From contig NZ_FVZN01000014.1 in assembly GCF_900168685.1 (NCBI RefSeq), positions 992,001-1,056,000 on the forward strand: 64,000 nucleotides of DNA. Direction: 5' to 3'. Positions 62,062 to 64,000 of this stretch are shown here, in pieces. The stretch's first letter is position 1. Each line of letters starts with the position of its first letter. The notes under the pieces were generated by a model. That model saw nothing but the letters and a program-made list of their open reading frames with translations, did no database searches and had not been told where the DNA came from. The translations under genes were made by a program, and so were the position numbers. The DNA is from Solibacillus isronensis (GTDB lineage: Bacteria > Bacillota > Bacilli > Bacillales_A > Planococcaceae).

Positions 62062-62538
62062 ATGCAGGATGTAGAACAGATTATTTTTGACAATGAAACA
62101 TTAATAAAAAAAGTCATCTATAAACTGAAAATTTATCGAGATTTGGATGAATACATGCAAGTAGGGAGGATAGCTTTATGGCAGGCATTGCAGAAATTCG
62201 ATGATACTAAAGGGGATTTTACGATGTTTGCTTACATGACTGTAAAATATGCTATCATTCGAGCACTATCCAAAGCGAATCACGTCACGGAGCATGAACT
62301 AGCGGTGGAAGAAGACGTAATTATCGTTAATTCGCAGCAACACAATATGGTTACATCAAGTTTGGAATGGCCGGAATGGTTTGAGGAATTAAATAAAGAT
62401 GAGCAATTTCTGTTAATCGGTTTGTATGAAAAAGAGCTTTCGTTAAAGGAGATTGCTGACAAGTATAAGCTGAGTTATGAAACAATAAAGAAAAGACATC
62501 AACGATTACTGACTAAGTTAAGGGGTTTGTTAATATAG
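62062..62538 (+). CDS. Small sigma-70 family RNA polymerase sigma factor
   Basis: The 158-residue protein has a sigma region 2 (DLDEYMQVGRIALWQALQKF, FTMFAYMTVKYAIIRALS) and region 4 (LSLKEIADKYKLSYETIKKRHQRLLTKLRGLL). There is no region 3 and no anti-sigma gene beside it. It resembles short competence or stress sigma-like proteins of Firmicutes such as SigH/ComX-type factors. Target promoters are unknown. AAAGGATTTGG precedes the ATG. Confidence 0.85.
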   Translation: MQDVEQIIFDNETLIKKVIYKLKIYRDLDEYMQVGRIALWQALQKFDDTKGDFTMFAYMTVKYAIIRALSKANHVTEHELAVEEDVIIVNSQQHNMVTSSLEWPEWFEELNKDEQFLLIGLYEKELSLKEIADKYKLSYETIKKRHQRLLTKLRGLLI

Positions 62539-62554
62539 ATTTTTTGGGATAAAA

Positions 62555-62583
62555 AAAGTGGAAGCTTATTAAGTTTCCACTTT
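62555..62583 (-). terminator. Terminator of the downstream minus gene
   Basis: AAAGTGGAA-GCTT (62556-62568) pairs with AAG-TTTCCACTTT (62571-62583). On the minus strand a T7 run follows. Confidence 0.8.
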
Positions 62584-62591
62584 GTAATATC

Positions 62592-62984
62592 TTATTGAAT
62601 TGTATTCAAAAACTCTGTTCGCTGCTCTTCGGATTGCTGTTCGCCATTAACAAGCATTGCCCCAATACGGTAATCTGTTTGTTCTTTTTCGACAACATAC
62701 TGTAAATTAACAGGCTGTACTTTGTTATCGATTTTACATTTACCTTTAAATTCCACAACATGCTCCATCATTTTTGTTTGGAAATATTCCCAGCGGCTTT
62801 CTTCACAATAGTTTTTGAGGGCTTCTTCTATTGTAATATCGCTATTTTCCATGACGGGTGTAGCATGAACATATGTAATGTAGTCATTATCTGTTACGGC
62901 TTTTTGTGGACCGAAAAAGTAAAAAAATACACCAATTACCCCGATTGGTATGATCCATAATATCGTCCGCTTTCTTTTCTCCAT
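62592..62984 (-). CDS. Unknown membrane-anchored protein
   Basis: The 130-residue protein has a basic start (MEKRKR), a single hydrophobic segment (TILWIIPIGVIGVFFYFFG) and a soluble domain that should face outside. No lipobox is visible, so it is a signal-anchor protein. Two Cys occur in the outer domain. I do not recognise the domain. The frame has a typical GGGGG ribosome binding site. Confidence 0.65.
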   Translation of the reverse strand: MEKRKRTILWIIPIGVIGVFFYFFGPQKAVTDNDYITYVHATPVMENSDITIEEALKNYCEESRWEYFQTKMMEHVVEFKGKCKIDNKVQPVNLQYVVEKEQTDYRIGAMLVNGEQQSEEQRTEFLNTIQ

Positions 62985-63241
62985 GAAATAAATCCCCCTT
63001 TTTGTATCATTAGTATAACATTGGAATGTTAATATTTTCTACATTGGGATAATAATTATCTCGAAAGAGGGATAGTGTTAACATGCAGCTCGCGGAAGCA
63101 ATTACGATCAGTCTAATATGAATATAAGTAAATCTGACAGTTAATCCAAGGATTATCGCAAACTTTATAGAATATTAATAAATAAATAGAAAACTTGCTG
63201 GCAATAATAAATACTCTTCATAAACTGAAAGGAGTACACAA

Positions 63242-63943
63242 ATGAAAATGAGACAAATAATTGCGATGGGCGGCGGGGGCTTTTCAATGGAACCTGATAA
63301 TCCGTTATTGGATCGTTATATTTTAAAACAGGCGGGAACGGAAAAGCCGAAAATCTGTTTTCTTCCTACAGCTAGCGGAGATTCTGAACAATATATATCC
63401 AGGTTCTATAATTTTTTTAATAAACAAAATTGCGACCCATCACACTTATCTCTATTTAACCCGCCATCTCGGGATTTGGAAAAATTTATTCTAGAGAAAG
63501 ACATTTTATATGTTGGTGGGGGGAACACGAAAAACCTTTTAGCTTTGTGGAAGGATTGGGAATTAGACAGTATTTTAAGAAAAACTTGGGAGGAGGGGGT
63601 TATTTTAGCCGGGTTAAGTGCAGGGGCAATCTGTTGGTTTGAACAGGGAGTGACAGACTCCTTTGGGGATGGACTTGAACCAATAACCTGTTTGGGATTG
63701 TTAGATGGGAGTAATTGCCCGCATTACGATGGAGAAACGGAAAGAAGGCCTGCATATCATAAACTGATTGAGTCCAATAAAATACAATCAGGAATTGCTG
63801 TTGATGATGGTGTTGCGATTCATTATAAAGGGAAGGAAATTCATAAAATTGTAAGTTCCAGACCTGATGCTAAGGCGTACAGTGTGTTTTTGGAAAAGGA
63901 TATAATTGAGAGGGAACTCCCAGCACAATATTTGGGGACGTAA
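63242..63943 (+). CDS. Peptidase E-like (S51) Ser amidotransferase-fold protein
   Basis: The 233-residue protein belongs to the S51 dipeptidase E family, which hydrolyses Asp-X dipeptides using a Ser nucleophile in a class I glutamine amidotransferase fold. The nucleophile elbow is AGLSAGAICWFEQG, and ILYVGGGNTKNLLALW is a family landmark. GAAAGGAGT precedes the ATG. The 57 bases to the window end hold no further gene. Confidence 0.88.
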   Translation: MKMRQIIAMGGGGFSMEPDNPLLDRYILKQAGTEKPKICFLPTASGDSEQYISRFYNFFNKQNCDPSHLSLFNPPSRDLEKFILEKDILYVGGGNTKNLLALWKDWELDSILRKTWEEGVILAGLSAGAICWFEQGVTDSFGDGLEPITCLGLLDGSNCPHYDGETERRPAYHKLIESNKIQSGIAVDDGVAIHYKGKEIHKIVSSRPDAKAYSVFLEKDIIERELPAQYLGT

Positions 63944-64000
63944 TAGTTTAATGTAGACCAGTCAATAAAATTTCGGAAAAGTGAGTTGTTAAACATGTTT

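Noticed and set aside
63069-63120. 13-codon frame beginning ATGCAGCTCGCGG upstream of peptidase E
   Set aside because: Very short, weak spacing to a GAGGG and no further support.

Overview
The window looks like chromosomal DNA of a low-GC Gram-positive of the Bacillales, probably Planococcaceae (Solibacillus/Lysinibacillus-like). This is inferred from low GC, GGAGG-type ribosome binding sites, T-box leaders, lipoteichoic acid synthase, a type II pantothenate kinase and many Bacillus-type families. No rRNA, tRNA, prophage, insertion sequence or CRISPR array was found.

Left part (1-19.5 kb): housekeeping and accessory genes. They include malic enzyme, oligoendopeptidase F, a patatin-like lipase, a CPA2 antiporter, a PadR/DUF2812 pair, NhaC, a stand-alone PurC, a universal stress protein, NADP glutamate dehydrogenase, a YaiI/YqxD gene that seems to need an AUU start, D-serine dehydratase, a YisP-like prenyl synthase, an ABC-F protein with an ASCH protein, and LTA synthase. 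Nearly every unit is closed by a clear intrinsic terminator, and convergent pairs often share one.

Middle (19.9-35.5 kb): a 15-kb same-strand catabolic cluster. It holds two thiolases, two acyl-CoA dehydrogenases, two short-chain dehydrogenases, a split MaoC hydratase, a crotonase, a CaiB-type CoA-transferase, an aldehyde dehydrogenase, an iron alcohol dehydrogenase and, in the centre, an R2-like ligand-binding oxidase (R2lox) with every metal and cross-link residue present. Read as a pathway it would take an oxidised aliphatic compound through alcohol, aldehyde, acid and acyl-CoA to acetyl-CoA, with R2lox as a candidate entry oxidase. Three genes carry lesions: an acetyl-CoA hydrolase/CoA-transferase remnant, an acyl-CoA ligase with an internal deletion and frameshift, and an acyl-CoA dehydrogenase with a TAG at codon 4. 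The route may therefore be recently disabled or partly rewired.

Right part (35.6-64 kb): YidC; arginyl-tRNA synthetase behind an Arg T-box; a hydrolase, acetyltransferase and exonuclease; type II pantothenate kinase; a MarR/MFS pair; an RNase H-like protein; a zinc-finger protein; a probable structured small RNA; a SEC-C protein; a divergent EamA/LysR pair with a stand-alone CoaB; a VOC protein; cold-shock protein; formate-tetrahydrofolate ligase; an HD hydrolase overlapping a YfmR-type ABC-F gene and then CvfC; a degenerate VWA-like protein; a second EamA transporter; proBA behind a proline T-box; a small sigma factor; and peptidase E.

Two non-coding stretches (14.76-14.93 kb and 36.50-36.80 kb) carry short degenerate cores repeated with a strict period of about 21 nt. 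They are the most unusual non-genic structures in the window.
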